From contig PAQY01000013.1 in the NCBI GenBank assembly GCA_002709955.1, positions 310,001 to 374,000 on the forward strand: a DNA stretch of 64,000 nucleotides, in the 5' to 3' direction. Below, piece after piece: positions 25,260 to 34,181 of this stretch. Under the pieces are notes generated by a model. That model was not told where the DNA came from. It saw nothing but the letters and a program-made list of their open reading frames with translations, and made no database searches. The stretch's first letter is position 1. Each line of letters opens with the position of its first letter. A program made the position numbers and the translations under genes. The DNA is from Rhodospirillaceae bacterium. Its GTDB lineage: Bacteria > Pseudomonadota > Alphaproteobacteria > UBA8366 > Aestuariispiraceae.

Positions 25260-25639
25260 GTCAATTCCCCTGAAGGGCTGGTCAATTTTTGCACGGTTTC
25301 AATGATATGCTGGTTGGAAAAGGGTTTGGTGACGAAGGCGTTGGCACCAATTTCTTCAGCCATGCGGCGATCCTGGCTTTGACCTTTCGCGGTCAGGATG
25401 ATGATTGGAATGTCCTTCACCGAGGCGTCGGATCGCACCGCCTTCAAAACTTCGAACCCGTTCATTTTCGGCAGCATGACATCCAGAATGACGACATTTG
25501 GCCTATTGGCGCGGATACTGGTTAAGGCGGCTTCGCCATCGGTGACGGATGTCACATCGCAGCCAGACCGGTTCAGAATAAAACTGAGAGATTCAACAAT
25601 ATTTGGTTCATCTTCCGCGACCAATACACGAGTCGTCAC
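25256..25639 (-). CDS. Receiver-only response regulator (CheY-like)
   Basis: A 127-residue receiver domain without output domain. Acidic pocket residues are in VAEDEPN, the phosphorylated residue is Asp53 in VILDVMLPKMNG and the conserved Lys105 is in FVTKPF. It is first in the operon with the small membrane protein and the symporter-like kinase, its likely phosphate donor. With no DNA-binding domain it must act by protein contact or pass phosphate on. Confidence 0.9.
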   Translation of the reverse strand: MTTRVLVAEDEPNIVESLSFILNRSGCDVTSVTDGEAALTSIRANRPNVVILDVMLPKMNGFEVLKAVRSDASVKDIPIIILTAKGQSQDRRMAEEIGANAFVTKPFSNQHIIETVQKLTSPSGELT

Positions 25640-25722
25640 AGCTTACCCTCCCCAATAGCGATTTGCCGATTGTTCCAGCTTATTAAAAGAACGGTAACGC
25701 TGGACCGCAGGTTGCGCAATGA

Positions 25723-27333
25723 TTACGACGGGTGGGCTGGCCCATAAGGGGTGGCAGATTTACCGGGCTCCACCAGGGGTGCCTGCTCTCGATAGGCGCA
25801 GGCGCGCCGGGTGCACAATCGACAACTGGGTCCCACGGGCACTTCCAGACCAGCGGCGTTCAAATCCAGTCCATCGGCATAGATCGTGCGATCCGCATAC
25901 AGAATGTCACACGCAATCATGACGCTGACAAGGTGGCGAGGGGCGTTGAACCGGCTTTGCGCCTTACCCTGGGCCCGGGCGATGAACAGGAACCGCTCCC
26001 CATTCGGGAATTCCGCAATCTGTCGACAGACCGAACCTGGCGTCTGAAATGCGTTATACACTGCCCATAGAGGACAGGCATTGCCGTAGCGGGGCAAGGG
26101 CAGGCGCGGCAGAGGCATGCGCTTGGTGATAAAGCCCGCCGGGTCCGTGCGCATGAAGGCAAAGGGCACCCCTTCAGCACCGGGGCGCTGCAGCGAGACC
26201 AGGCGATGGCAGATCTGTTCATAGCTGGCCCCATATTTACGGGCCAGATATTCAATGTCATAGCGCGCACGTTCCGCATCTTCCAAGAACATCTGATAGG
26301 GCATCAGCAAGCAGGCCGCACCATAGGAGGCAAGTGCCCCTTGCGCCCGGTTACGGGCTTCATCGCTGCGCAACAAAGGGGATGTTTCAACCATCTCATC
26401 AAGCACTTTGCGTAAAGCAAAGCGGCAGATCAGCCGGGCGATCTGTAACCGATAGCCCGCTGCCGGTGCACTGTCTTCAATCTGGAAAACCTTTGTCGCC
26501 TCATCGAATTCAACATTGTTCCAGACCCGATCCCGATCCATCTGGTTGCTGGTCACAAACCGGACAGCAATACCAAAACGCCGTGTCAGGTAATCGATCA
26601 TTTTTGAATCAACCGGGATCGCAAAGGCATCGATTTCCCGGCGCAAGGATTCCGCCGCCTGTTCAATTTCGGGGAAATGGTTGTTCCGATCCAGGATGAA
26701 ATCATCCACTTCCTCCAGGGGCGTCATGGCGGCCGTCTCGGTATCGGCGGTATCAAAGAACTGTGCGATGCCTTCTGCAATCCCGGAAAGATTGGTGCTT
26801 TCCATCGCCAACATGGACTGAAACCGTTGCCGTTCCTGATCCCCCAGATCGGTGATCGTATCCAGGATTTCGGCGGTCGAGCGAATGGTTGTGATCTTGG
26901 TCAGCATTTTGTGGATTGCCTCACCCAGATACGGATCCTGGTTCAGGCGATCTGACAGGGCGGCAACCGTTTCATTGCGATTGATATAGGCACGATACAT
27001 CGCAACCATGGCCTTTGCCCATTCCGGGCTGCGGGCGACCAGATCCGCAGCAGAGCTTTCAGCCAGTTCAAATTCCCGCAACAACGGGTCGGTTGCCAAT
27101 TCTTGTATTTCCTGAACCAGGCGGCGTTCTGCTTCGCCATCCAGCCATTCAATATCGACCCCCAGATGGTCAGCCAGGCCATTTAACAGGCGCGCGGCAA
27201 TGTTACGCTTGTTGCGCTCAATCAGGTTCAGATACGAGGCGGATATTCCCAAACGCTGTGCCAATTCCGTTTGAGATATTCCAAGTTTTAATCGCCGATC
27301 TCTGATTTTTAAACCGATTGCTGATTGCGCCAT
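25723..27333 (-). CDS. ScfR-family transcriptional regulator (XRE HTH, IrrE-like, C-terminal ScfR domain)
   Basis: A 536-residue regulator. Residues 8-65 form an XRE helix-turn-helix (IRDRRLKLGISQTELAQRLG, then SYLNLIERNKRNI). The middle (about 225-335) has the fold position of ImmA/IrrE peptidases, but the metal motif HExxH is absent (ARLICRFALRKV at that place). The C-terminus carries the cysteine-bearing family pattern (YGNACPLWAVYNAFQTPGSV and PSCRLCTRRACAYREQ). Relatives such as RamB, PrpR and MccR respond to acyl-CoA levels and control acetate, propionate or 2-methylcitrate genes. It is divergent from the ABC transporter operon, separated by 318 bases. Confidence 0.88.
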   Translation of the reverse strand: MAQSAIGLKIRDRRLKLGISQTELAQRLGISASYLNLIERNKRNIAARLLNGLADHLGVDIEWLDGEAERRLVQEIQELATDPLLREFELAESSAADLVARSPEWAKAMVAMYRAYINRNETVAALSDRLNQDPYLGEAIHKMLTKITTIRSTAEILDTITDLGDQERQRFQSMLAMESTNLSGIAEGIAQFFDTADTETAAMTPLEEVDDFILDRNNHFPEIEQAAESLRREIDAFAIPVDSKMIDYLTRRFGIAVRFVTSNQMDRDRVWNNVEFDEATKVFQIEDSAPAAGYRLQIARLICRFALRKVLDEMVETSPLLRSDEARNRAQGALASYGAACLLMPYQMFLEDAERARYDIEYLARKYGASYEQICHRLVSLQRPGAEGVPFAFMRTDPAGFITKRMPLPRLPLPRYGNACPLWAVYNAFQTPGSVCRQIAEFPNGERFLFIARAQGKAQSRFNAPRHLVSVMIACDILYADRTIYADGLDLNAAGLEVPVGPSCRLCTRRACAYREQAPLVEPGKSATPYGPAHPS

Positions 27334-27651
27334 GGTTTTGATCCTCGCCCTTGGGCTGAAATTCGGTGGGATAAAGTTACTGAATGACTGGCTAAATCGT
27401 TAGAAAGTTTCATTTTTGTGCGGTGCGGGGTAAAGTTTTGACAGGCCGCACCTTAAAATTTGTTTATCTTTTACAAGAAAATCATTTTAAGTCAATGAGT
27501 TATTGAATTTTTGACAAAACTAATTTACAGATGTGCCTGCGTCGCGGAAATTCATCACCCATAACGGGGATGCGGCCGCACGTCGGCCGCTCTTGCGATA
27601 ATAAGGGGGCGGATGCGCAAACGAGATTTGAACAACAGGAGGAAACAGAAC
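27334..27651. promoter_or_regulatory. Shared upstream region of the ScfR regulator and the ABC transporter
   Basis: An AT-rich divergent intergenic region of 318 bases. The sequence TAAAGTT recurs (at about 27373 and 27430) and AAAGTTTCAT occurs between, which could be regulator sites, though this is only a visual impression. A TTGACA-like box is near 27512 without a good -10 at the right distance. A strong ribosome binding site, AGGAGG at 27638-27643, fixes the start of the binding-protein gene at 27652. Confidence 0.4.
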
Positions 27652-29001
27652 ATGGGTGGTTTCATTAAACCGGTAAACCGTCGTACCCTGCTTAAGGGAT
27701 CGGCTGCTTTGGGGGCGGCTGCATTTGCCTCTCCTTATTTCTTCACTAAGGGTGCCAGCGCCTATGTGAATGACCCAACAAACAAATCCAGCGTTGTGCT
27801 TGGTTTTAACGTACCTCAGACGGGTGCTTATGCCGATGAAGGTGCGGATGAGCTGCGTGCCTATGAACTGGCAGTGGAACATCTGAATGGCGGCGGTGAT
27901 GGCGGCCTGATGAACACGATGAAGCCGATGGCCCTTAAGGGTAACGGCGTGTTGGGCAAGAAGGTCGAATATACCACGGGGGATACGCAGACCAAGTCTG
28001 ATGCGGCCCGTGCTTCTGCCAAGCGTATGATTGAAAAAGACGGCGCGCTGATGATTACCGGTGGCTCATCTTCTGGTGTTGCTATCGCGGTTCAGTCGCT
28101 GTGCCAGGAAGCCGGCGTTATTTTCATGGCTGGCCTGACCCACTCAAACGACACGACCGGTAAGGATCGTCGCCGCAACGGGTTCCGCCATTTCTTCAAC
28201 ACCGAAATGACGGGTTCAGGCCTGGCACCGGTGCTGAAAGCCAACTATGGCACGGATCGTAAGGCCTATCACCTGACGGCGGATTATACCTGGGGCTGGT
28301 CTCAGGAAGGGTCGATCAAGAAGTACACCGAAGCCATGGGTTGGGAAACGGTCAATGCCGTCAAGACGCCACTTGGTGCAGGGGACTTCTCTCAGTACAT
28401 TACGCCCGTTTTGAATTCCGGCGCCGATGTGCTGGTGTTGAACCACTATGGCAAGGACATGGTGAACAGCTTGACCCAGGCGGTTCAGTTCGGTCTGCGT
28501 GACAAGATGGCCAACGGCAAGCAGTTCGAAATCATCGTTCCGCTGTATTCCCGTCTGATGGCACAGGGTGCTGGCGATTCCGTTAAAGGGATCTTCGGGT
28601 CAACCAACTGGCATTGGTCGCTGCAGGATGAGGCCTCGCAAGCTTTTGTTAAATCCTTTGGTGCGAAATATGGCTTCCCACCCTCACAGGCGGCCCATAC
28701 CTGCTACGTTCAGGCACTGCTGTATGCCGATGCGGCAGAACGTGCTGGCACGTTCAACCCATGCGGTATCGTCGAAGCTCTGGAAGGCTTCGAATTCGAT
28801 GGCATGGGCAATGGTCCGACGCTGTATCGCGCCGAAGACCATCAGTGCTTCAAGAAAGTGCTGGTCGTGAAGGGTAAAGAAAACCCGTCCTCACAGTTTG
28901 ACTTGCTGGAAGTCGTCCAGGAAGTTCCAACTGAGCAGGTCACGTATGATTCAAGTGAAGGTGAGTTTGCAGGGGATCTTGGGGCCTGCAACGCCGGATA
29001 A
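27652..29001 (+). CDS. ABC transporter substrate-binding protein (branched-chain amino acid / amide type)
   Basis: A 449-residue periplasmic binding protein of type I fold. A twin-arginine signal is present (VNRRTLLKGSAALGAAAFAS), so Tat export is likely. The mature protein starts near SSVVLGFNVPQTGAYADEG, typical of LivK/UrtA-like proteins. The start at 27652 is chosen for the AGGAGG eight bases before it; an upstream in-frame ATG at 27613 has no such site. It heads an operon with two permeases and two ATPases. The ligand may be a branched-chain amino acid, urea, a short amide or an aromatic acid. Confidence 0.88.
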   Translation: MGGFIKPVNRRTLLKGSAALGAAAFASPYFFTKGASAYVNDPTNKSSVVLGFNVPQTGAYADEGADELRAYELAVEHLNGGGDGGLMNTMKPMALKGNGVLGKKVEYTTGDTQTKSDAARASAKRMIEKDGALMITGGSSSGVAIAVQSLCQEAGVIFMAGLTHSNDTTGKDRRRNGFRHFFNTEMTGSGLAPVLKANYGTDRKAYHLTADYTWGWSQEGSIKKYTEAMGWETVNAVKTPLGAGDFSQYITPVLNSGADVLVLNHYGKDMVNSLTQAVQFGLRDKMANGKQFEIIVPLYSRLMAQGAGDSVKGIFGSTNWHWSLQDEASQAFVKSFGAKYGFPPSQAAHTCYVQALLYADAAERAGTFNPCGIVEALEGFEFDGMGNGPTLYRAEDHQCFKKVLVVKGKENPSSQFDLLEVVQEVPTEQVTYDSSEGEFAGDLGACNAG

Positions 29002-29028
29002 GGTAATCATCTGACCTGGTTCGGATAA

Positions 29029-29055
29029 GGCAGTCGTCCCTGTGGGGCGGCTGCC
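29029..29055 (+). promoter_or_regulatory. Intercistronic hairpin between binding-protein and permease genes
   Basis: GGCAGTCGTCCC (29029-29040) can pair with GGGGCGGCTGCC (29044-29055) through 12 pairs including G-U wobbles and a 3-base loop. There is no T run, so it is more likely to stabilise the upstream mRNA or to attenuate read-through than to terminate fully. This arrangement is common after binding-protein genes that need higher expression. Confidence 0.6.
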
Positions 29056-29118
29056 AACCGAGTCCAGGGACGTTTTCAGACTGATATTCATTCTATTGAA
29101 AAGGGGAGGGCGGTCGCC

Positions 29119-30156
29119 ATGGATGCGATTCTCCTGCAGGTTCTAAACGGACTCGACAAGGGGGCGGCCTACGCATTGATTGCGTTGGGATTGACCTTGA
29201 TTTTCGGGACCTTGGGTGTCGTGAACTTCGCTCATGGCGCCTTGTTCATGTTGGGCGCGTTCTGCGCGGTCACGATCAACAAGGTGCTGACGCTCCAGAA
29301 AGTGGTTCTGTCCCAGACAGAGACCACGGCATGGGGCACACCATTGGAGATTCGAACACCATTAGCGCAGGAATGGTTTGGCGACCTTGGTCTCACGATC
29401 ATCGACTTTTCTGTCCCCATTTCGATACTTGCTGCTATCCCGGTGATGTTGTTGATCGGGGTGGTGATGGAACGCGGCTTGATCCGGTATTTCTATAAAC
29501 GCCCCCATGCAGAGCAGATTCTGGTGACCTTTGGCCTTGCCATCGTGTTGCAGGAAATCATCAAGGCCTTCTTTGGGGCCAATCCAATTCAGCAGAACGC
29601 ACCGGAAATGTTACAGGGGGCCATTGATTTTGGGGCCTTGTTCGGTAATCCGGGTGCCCTGGTTTATCCCTTATGGCGAATGGTTTACCTGGCCTTTTCC
29701 GTGATTGTGATCCTGTCCGTCTTTGCCTTCCTTCAGTTCACAACCTTCGGGATGGTTGTCCGTGCAGGGATGGCGGATCGTGAAACTGTGGGTCTGTTGG
29801 GGATTGATATTGATCGGCGATTTACGATCGTCTTTGGCATCGCCGCGGTGGTCGCTGGAACAGCAGGGGTGATGTACACACCGATCCTGCCCCCGGATTA
29901 TCACATGGGGATGGATTTCCTGGTTCTGTCCTTTGTTGTCGTTGTTGTCGGTGGGATGGGCAGTCTTGGCGGGGCTGTTTCCGCAGGCTTCCTTCTGGGG
30001 ATCTTGCAGTCCTTTGCGTCAATGTCGGAAATTCGGGATCTTTTGGCGAAGGTTGGAATCATCGGCCTGGATCAGATCATCATTTATCTTATCGCAATCG
30101 TCATTCTGTTGGTCCGCCCGCGCGGTCTGATGGGACGCAAAGGCGTGATGGAGTAG
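29119..30156 (+). CDS. livH: Branched-chain amino-acid type ABC transporter permease (LivH)
   Basis: A 345-residue membrane permease with about eight to nine helices. It opens with the LivH pattern [29 protein letters not shown] and has the cytoplasmic coupling segment [21 protein letters not shown]. It is second in the operon and 118 bases behind the binding-protein gene, with a hairpin between. It is slightly longer than typical LivH (about 300) through an insertion after the second helix ([20 protein letters not shown]). Confidence 0.92.
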   Translation: MDAILLQVLNGLDKGAAYALIALGLTLIFGTLGVVNFAHGALFMLGAFCAVTINKVLTLQKVVLSQTETTAWGTPLEIRTPLAQEWFGDLGLTIIDFSVPISILAAIPVMLLIGVVMERGLIRYFYKRPHAEQILVTFGLAIVLQEIIKAFFGANPIQQNAPEMLQGAIDFGALFGNPGALVYPLWRMVYLAFSVIVILSVFAFLQFTTFGMVVRAGMADRETVGLLGIDIDRRFTIVFGIAAVVAGTAGVMYTPILPPDYHMGMDFLVLSFVVVVVGGMGSLGGAVSAGFLLGILQSFASMSEIRDLLAKVGIIGLDQIIIYLIAIVILLVRPRGLMGRKGVME

Positions 30157-30160
30157 GGCC

Positions 30161-31324
30161 ATGTTGTCATTGTTTACGAAATCGTCTGAAAAGTCAGACC
30201 TGCTTCTTCTCGCGCTGTTTGCAGTTGTTGTCTTCGCCATGCCGATCTGGCTGGCCCCTTTCGGGGCAGCCTATCCGGATCTGATGCAACGCTTTGCGAT
30301 CTATGGGATTTTTGCGACCGGGTTCAATATTCTGTTTGGTCTGACTGGCTATCTGTCTTTTGGTCATGCAGCTTTCCTGGGTGTCGGGTCCTATACGGCG
30401 GTTTGGACCTTCAAATTGCTGGGCATGAACCCAATTCCGGCAATCATTGCCGCCATCATTGTGGCTGGCCTGTTTGCGTTGCTGATTGGGTTCATCAGCC
30501 TGCGTCGCTCCGGGATCTACTTTTCGATCCTGACACTTGCCTTTGCGCAAATGTGCTACAATCTGGCCTATTCGGTTCTGACCCCGATTACCAATGGGGA
30601 AACCGGCCTGCGGGTATTGCGCGATGATCTCCGTCTGTTTGATGCGCCAACCGTTGGTGATGGCGGCCCCCTGCTTTCGCATATTGGCGGAATCGAGATG
30701 ACCGGCATGCCAGGTTTCTATTTCGCTGCCGTGCTGCTGGTCATCATGGTCGGGTTGGCGATGCGGATTTTCCGGTCTCCCTTTGGGATGATGCTGAAAG
30801 CCGTAAAGACCAACCAGACGCGCCTGAACTATACGGGCGTCAATACGCGACCCTATACGCTTGCGGCCTTTGTCATCTCCGGCATGTATGCCGGTCTGGC
30901 GGGTGCACTTTTATGCGTGATCGATCCCCTGGCCGGGGCGGAGCGTATGCAATGGACAGCCTCTGGTGAAGTTGTTCTGATGACCATTCTGGGTGGGGTT
31001 GGCACGATCATTGGACCAATCCTGGGGGCGGCGCTGATCAAGTATTTTGAGAATATCTTCTCTGCCTTCAACGATCAGACATTGAACGACATCTTCAGCT
31101 TTCTGCCGGACCAGTTGCAGGAAGGGTTTGTTTCCGTGACATCCCTGTTCGTGGGGGAAGGCTGGAACTTAAGCCTGGGTATCCTGTTCGTGATCATCGT
31201 TGTTTTTCTGCCAGGCGGTGTCACAGAAGGACTGAACCGCATCGGCCGGTTCGGATTGCGGCGTTTGGGGATAGGGCACAAATCAAAAAATGAGGATGAA
31301 ACCTCACCCGCACCGGGAGAATAG
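30161..31324 (+). CDS. livM: Branched-chain amino-acid type ABC transporter permease (LivM)
   Basis: A 387-residue permease partner of LivH. Landmarks are [29 protein letters not shown] near the N-terminus and the coupling segment [20 protein letters not shown]. It starts 4 bases after the LivH gene and ends 2 bases before the LivG gene, so translation is tightly linked. Confidence 0.92.
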   Translation: MLSLFTKSSEKSDLLLLALFAVVVFAMPIWLAPFGAAYPDLMQRFAIYGIFATGFNILFGLTGYLSFGHAAFLGVGSYTAVWTFKLLGMNPIPAIIAAIIVAGLFALLIGFISLRRSGIYFSILTLAFAQMCYNLAYSVLTPITNGETGLRVLRDDLRLFDAPTVGDGGPLLSHIGGIEMTGMPGFYFAAVLLVIMVGLAMRIFRSPFGMMLKAVKTNQTRLNYTGVNTRPYTLAAFVISGMYAGLAGALLCVIDPLAGAERMQWTASGEVVLMTILGGVGTIIGPILGAALIKYFENIFSAFNDQTLNDIFSFLPDQLQEGFVSVTSLFVGEGWNLSLGILFVIIVVFLPGGVTEGLNRIGRFGLRRLGIGHKSKNEDETSPAPGE

Positions 31325-31326
31325 TC

Positions 31327-32082
31327 ATGGGCATTCTTGAAGTAAGAGACGTGAATAAGAATTTCGGGGGCCTGAAGGCGCTGCACAATGTCAATCTGGA
31401 TGTCCAGGAAGGCAGTGTTCACGCCATCATCGGGCCGAATGGTGCGGGGAAATCGACCTTGCTGAACTGCTTCATTGGGCGCCTGACGCCCGATACCGGG
31501 TCGGTGATGTTCAATGGATCAACGCTGTTAGGGTTGAAACCGCATGAAATCAATCAGGCCGGTGTGGTGCGGGTTTTTCAGACGCCTGAGATTTTCTCGG
31601 AACTGTCCTTGTTGGAAAATGTCATGATCCCGGCATTTGCCAAACGGGACGGCGCTTTCAAATTGAATGCTTTCTCGGACGTCGCCCGTCATGGCGAAAT
31701 CCGGGAAAAGGCAATGCATATGCTGGAAGAAGTCGGTCTGGCCAATGATCGGGATAAGACGTCCTCCAGCATGTCACGCGGGGATAAGCGCCGATTGGAA
31801 CTGGCAATGTGTCTGGTTCAGGATCCGGTCTTGCTGTTGTTGGATGAACCAACGGCGGGGATGTCTCGCGCCGATACCAATGCGACCATTGATCTGTTGA
31901 AAAAGATTGGTGGCCGGGGCGTTACAAAGATTGTCATCGAACATGACATGCATGTGGTCTTCTCTCTGGCGGATCGGATTTCCGTGCTGGCCCAGGGGAC
32001 GGTGATTGTTGAAGATATTCCCTCCAAAATTAAGGGGAATGAAAAGGTACAAGAAGCCTATCTTGGAGGGGCGCATCTATGA
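31327..32082 (+). CDS. livG: Branched-chain amino-acid type ABC transporter ATPase (LivG)
   Basis: A 251-residue ATPase. Walker A is GPNGAGKST, Walker B LLLLDEPTAGM, and the switch His is in IEHDMHVVF. The signature motif is MSRGDKRRLELAM instead of the canonical LSGGQ, a variation usual in LivG-like subunits, which pair with a LivF carrying a canonical motif. It overlaps the livF start by four bases. Confidence 0.92.
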   Translation: MGILEVRDVNKNFGGLKALHNVNLDVQEGSVHAIIGPNGAGKSTLLNCFIGRLTPDTGSVMFNGSTLLGLKPHEINQAGVVRVFQTPEIFSELSLLENVMIPAFAKRDGAFKLNAFSDVARHGEIREKAMHMLEEVGLANDRDKTSSSMSRGDKRRLELAMCLVQDPVLLLLDEPTAGMSRADTNATIDLLKKIGGRGVTKIVIEHDMHVVFSLADRISVLAQGTVIVEDIPSKIKGNEKVQEAYLGGAHL

Positions 32083-32840
32083 GCGATGTCAAAAGAGCAG
32101 AGCGCATTCAACCAGCGGCGACATCTGGCGGCGATACCGCCTATTTCGCAGTTCACAATCTGCATGCCTATTATGGTGAAAGCTATATCGTTCAGGGTGT
32201 CAGCTTTTCCATCAAGGAAGGCGAAATCCTCGCCCTTTTAGGGCGCAATGGGGCGGGTAAGACCTCAACATTACGGGCCCTGGCGCGTGTCGCTACGCCT
32301 GAATTACGACAGGGGGAGGTCTGGCTGGATCATGAACCCCTGCACACGATGGAGGCACATCAGGCCGCCCGTACCGGTATTGGCCTGGTGCCGGAAGATC
32401 GGCGCATCATTCAGGGCCTGACCGTGCATGAAAATCTGCAATTGGCCCAGATCGCCCCACCGGTTGGATGGCCGATTGAACGGCTGTATGAATTGTTTCC
32501 GCGTCTGGGAGAACGCCGCAGTCAGGAAGGGACCACCTTGTCGGGGGGCGAGCAGCAAATGCTGGCCGTCGCCCGTGCCCTGGCCCGTGATGTGAAACTG
32601 CTGTTGCTGGACGAACCTTATGAAGGTTTGGCCCCGGTGATCGTGCAGGAAATCGAACGTACCCTACAAGAGATCAAGAAACTGGGCATGACGACCATCA
32701 TCGTTGAACAAAACGCCGTTGCCGCCCTGCATCTCGCAGACCGCGCCTTGATCCTAGATATGGGCCAGGTGGTGTTCGACGGCACCGCAAAGGAAGTGCT
32801 GGATAACGCAGAACTGCGCCAGGAATATCTGGCGATTTAA
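32079..32840 (+). CDS. livF: Branched-chain amino-acid type ABC transporter ATPase (LivF)
   Basis: A 253-residue ATPase with Walker A GRNGAGKTS, signature LSGGEQQMLAVARAL, Walker B LLLLDEPYEGLAP and switch His replaced by Gln in VEQNAVAAL, as is normal in LivF. It has an N-terminal extension of about 22 residues before the ATPase core. It is last in the five-gene operon. Only a weak hairpin (GGCG/CGCC near 32871) follows. Confidence 0.92.
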   Translation: MSDVKRAERIQPAATSGGDTAYFAVHNLHAYYGESYIVQGVSFSIKEGEILALLGRNGAGKTSTLRALARVATPELRQGEVWLDHEPLHTMEAHQAARTGIGLVPEDRRIIQGLTVHENLQLAQIAPPVGWPIERLYELFPRLGERRSQEGTTLSGGEQQMLAVARALARDVKLLLLDEPYEGLAPVIVQEIERTLQEIKKLGMTTIIVEQNAVAALHLADRALILDMGQVVFDGTAKEVLDNAELRQEYLAI

Positions 32841-33046
32841 TCAAGGGAGTCTCTGTGAAGAATTGACTTTTGGCGCGAAAACGCCTATTTGTCATCTGTG
32901 TCATAAAGAGCATTTTGAGTTGGCGTCACCTGTAAATCGGCCTGCTCATGTGGATGGTAAGCTCTGCAGGGGGTTTATTCGCAGGACACTTCGGGTGGTT
33001 TCCGAACCCATTGAGCTAAGGAAACGCTGCTACTGCGACACCTAAA

Positions 33047-33472
33047 TTAGCGCACGGATCCCACACGGGTTCCGTGCGTATTTCTTCCTGAAAAAGCTGT
33101 GACAATTGACCAAATTGTGCCGTCGTTTCGTTGAATGCATTCCAGAATTGCAGTACCGGAGACATGACGGACAGCCATCAAGCGAATTTTACGCGAGTAT
33201 CTGTCACCGAAATATAGTGGTGTTCCAATTTGGACAATGTTTGAGACAAAGTTTGGGACTTCATCAAAAGATGTCAGTCCGATCTGCGCCATTTCTTTGG
33301 CGTGTTCTCTCCAAATGTGTATGGCTCCGAAGCCCCTGTTCGGGCCCACATGCTTTCCTTGAAAGAGAAAAATGTCTCCTGTCGGAATGATGTCATTTTT
33401 GGATTTAATTAGGGGTACATTTCCAAATATGTATGACCCTGATCTTGGGTTTATCAGCAGTTTTTTTGACAT
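33047..33472 (-). CDS. Orphan small protein in an AT-rich pocket, possibly nuclease-like
   Basis: A 141-residue protein not recognised with confidence. The region is AT-richer than its neighbours and lies between two metabolic operons, which suggests acquisition. The C-terminal part (LMAVRHVSGTAILECIQRND followed by GTIWSIVTAFSG) has the strand pattern of RelE/colicin D/EndoU-like phage nuclease domains, a weak visual likeness only. No antitoxin-like gene adjoins it. The ribosome binding site is poor. An imperfect hairpin (33051-33079) covers its last codons and may end transcription. Confidence 0.5.
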   Translation of the reverse strand: MSKKLLINPRSGSYIFGNVPLIKSKNDIIPTGDIFLFQGKHVGPNRGFGAIHIWREHAKEMAQIGLTSFDEVPNFVSNIVQIGTPLYFGDRYSRKIRLMAVRHVSGTAILECIQRNDGTIWSIVTAFSGRNTHGTRVGSVR

Positions 33473-33766
33473 TCTTTATACTTCGCTTCTTAATTTTCTG
33501 CTGATTCTATAGGCCTCTGGTATGAAGTACTATCAGCTTGTTGAAGCTGTTATAGCGCGAAGAAGGGGATCTCAAGCAATCCATGATTGGATGGTTTGTA
33601 GTAACCTATCGATTTTATTTGCTCCTAACATCGAATAGAAGAACTGACGGTAAATCTGCCTGTCTTTCTGATTCTCAAAAATCGTTCGGATTGAGGTGTC
33701 GGGGGATCAGCGTTAAAGTGATCAAAATAGTTAGATGTCGAAGAATATATTAGGGAGGGTATAGGG
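33473..33766. other. AT-rich non-coding gap before the pca genes
   Basis: About 290 bases of low-GC sequence with no supported gene. The segment just before pcaC (TTAGGGAGGGTATAGGGATG) supplies its ribosome binding site, and a promoter for the pca operon should lie here. No insertion sequence ends or tRNA remnants were found. Confidence 0.4.
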
Positions 33767-34177
33767 ATGTCATCATCCATGGAACCAAAAGATCGCTATA
33801 CACAGGGAATGGCGGTGCGGCGCAGTGTTCTGGGCGACAAGCATGTTGAACGGGCGGAAGCCAATAAGACCGATTTTGATATTCCGTTTCAGAATTTTAT
33901 CACGGAAGGGGCCTGGGGTACGGTCTGGGCGGGGGATCATTTCACCAAGCGGGAGCGCAGTCTGGTGACGCTTGCCTTATTGGCGGGTCTTGGCCATTAC
34001 GATGAGGTTGCGATGCATGTTCGCGCCAGCCGCAATACAGGCGCGACGGCGGAGGATATTCGCGAAGTCATGATGCATGTCGCTGTCTATGCCGGGGTGC
34101 CTGCCGCAAACAATGCCATCAAATATGTGAAGCGTGAACTGGCCGCCATGGCCGAAGAAGAAAAAGCAGGAGAATGA
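33767..34177 (+). CDS. pcaC: 4-carboxymuconolactone decarboxylase
   Basis: A 136-residue all-helical CMD-family protein. Landmarks are RRSVLGDKHVERAEANKT near the start, the central GAWGTVWAGDHFTKRERSLV and HVRASRNTGATAEDIREV. It decarboxylates gamma-carboxymuconolactone to beta-ketoadipate enol-lactone in protocatechuate breakdown. Position directly before pcaH and pcaG (4-base gaps) confirms the pathway. A GGGAGG site precedes the ATG. Confidence 0.93.
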   Translation: MSSSMEPKDRYTQGMAVRRSVLGDKHVERAEANKTDFDIPFQNFITEGAWGTVWAGDHFTKRERSLVTLALLAGLGHYDEVAMHVRASRNTGATAEDIREVMMHVAVYAGVPAANNAIKYVKRELAAMAEEEKAGE

Positions 34178-34181
34178 CGCC

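Noticed and set aside
32863-33045. A 60-codon frame with several cysteines after livF
   Set aside because: It has a CxxC pair and further single cysteines but no ribosome binding site, and it resembles no known zinc-finger family.
33047-33472. Calling the orphan gene a toxin of a toxin-antitoxin pair
   Set aside because: No antitoxin-like partner adjoins it and the nuclease likeness is too weak.
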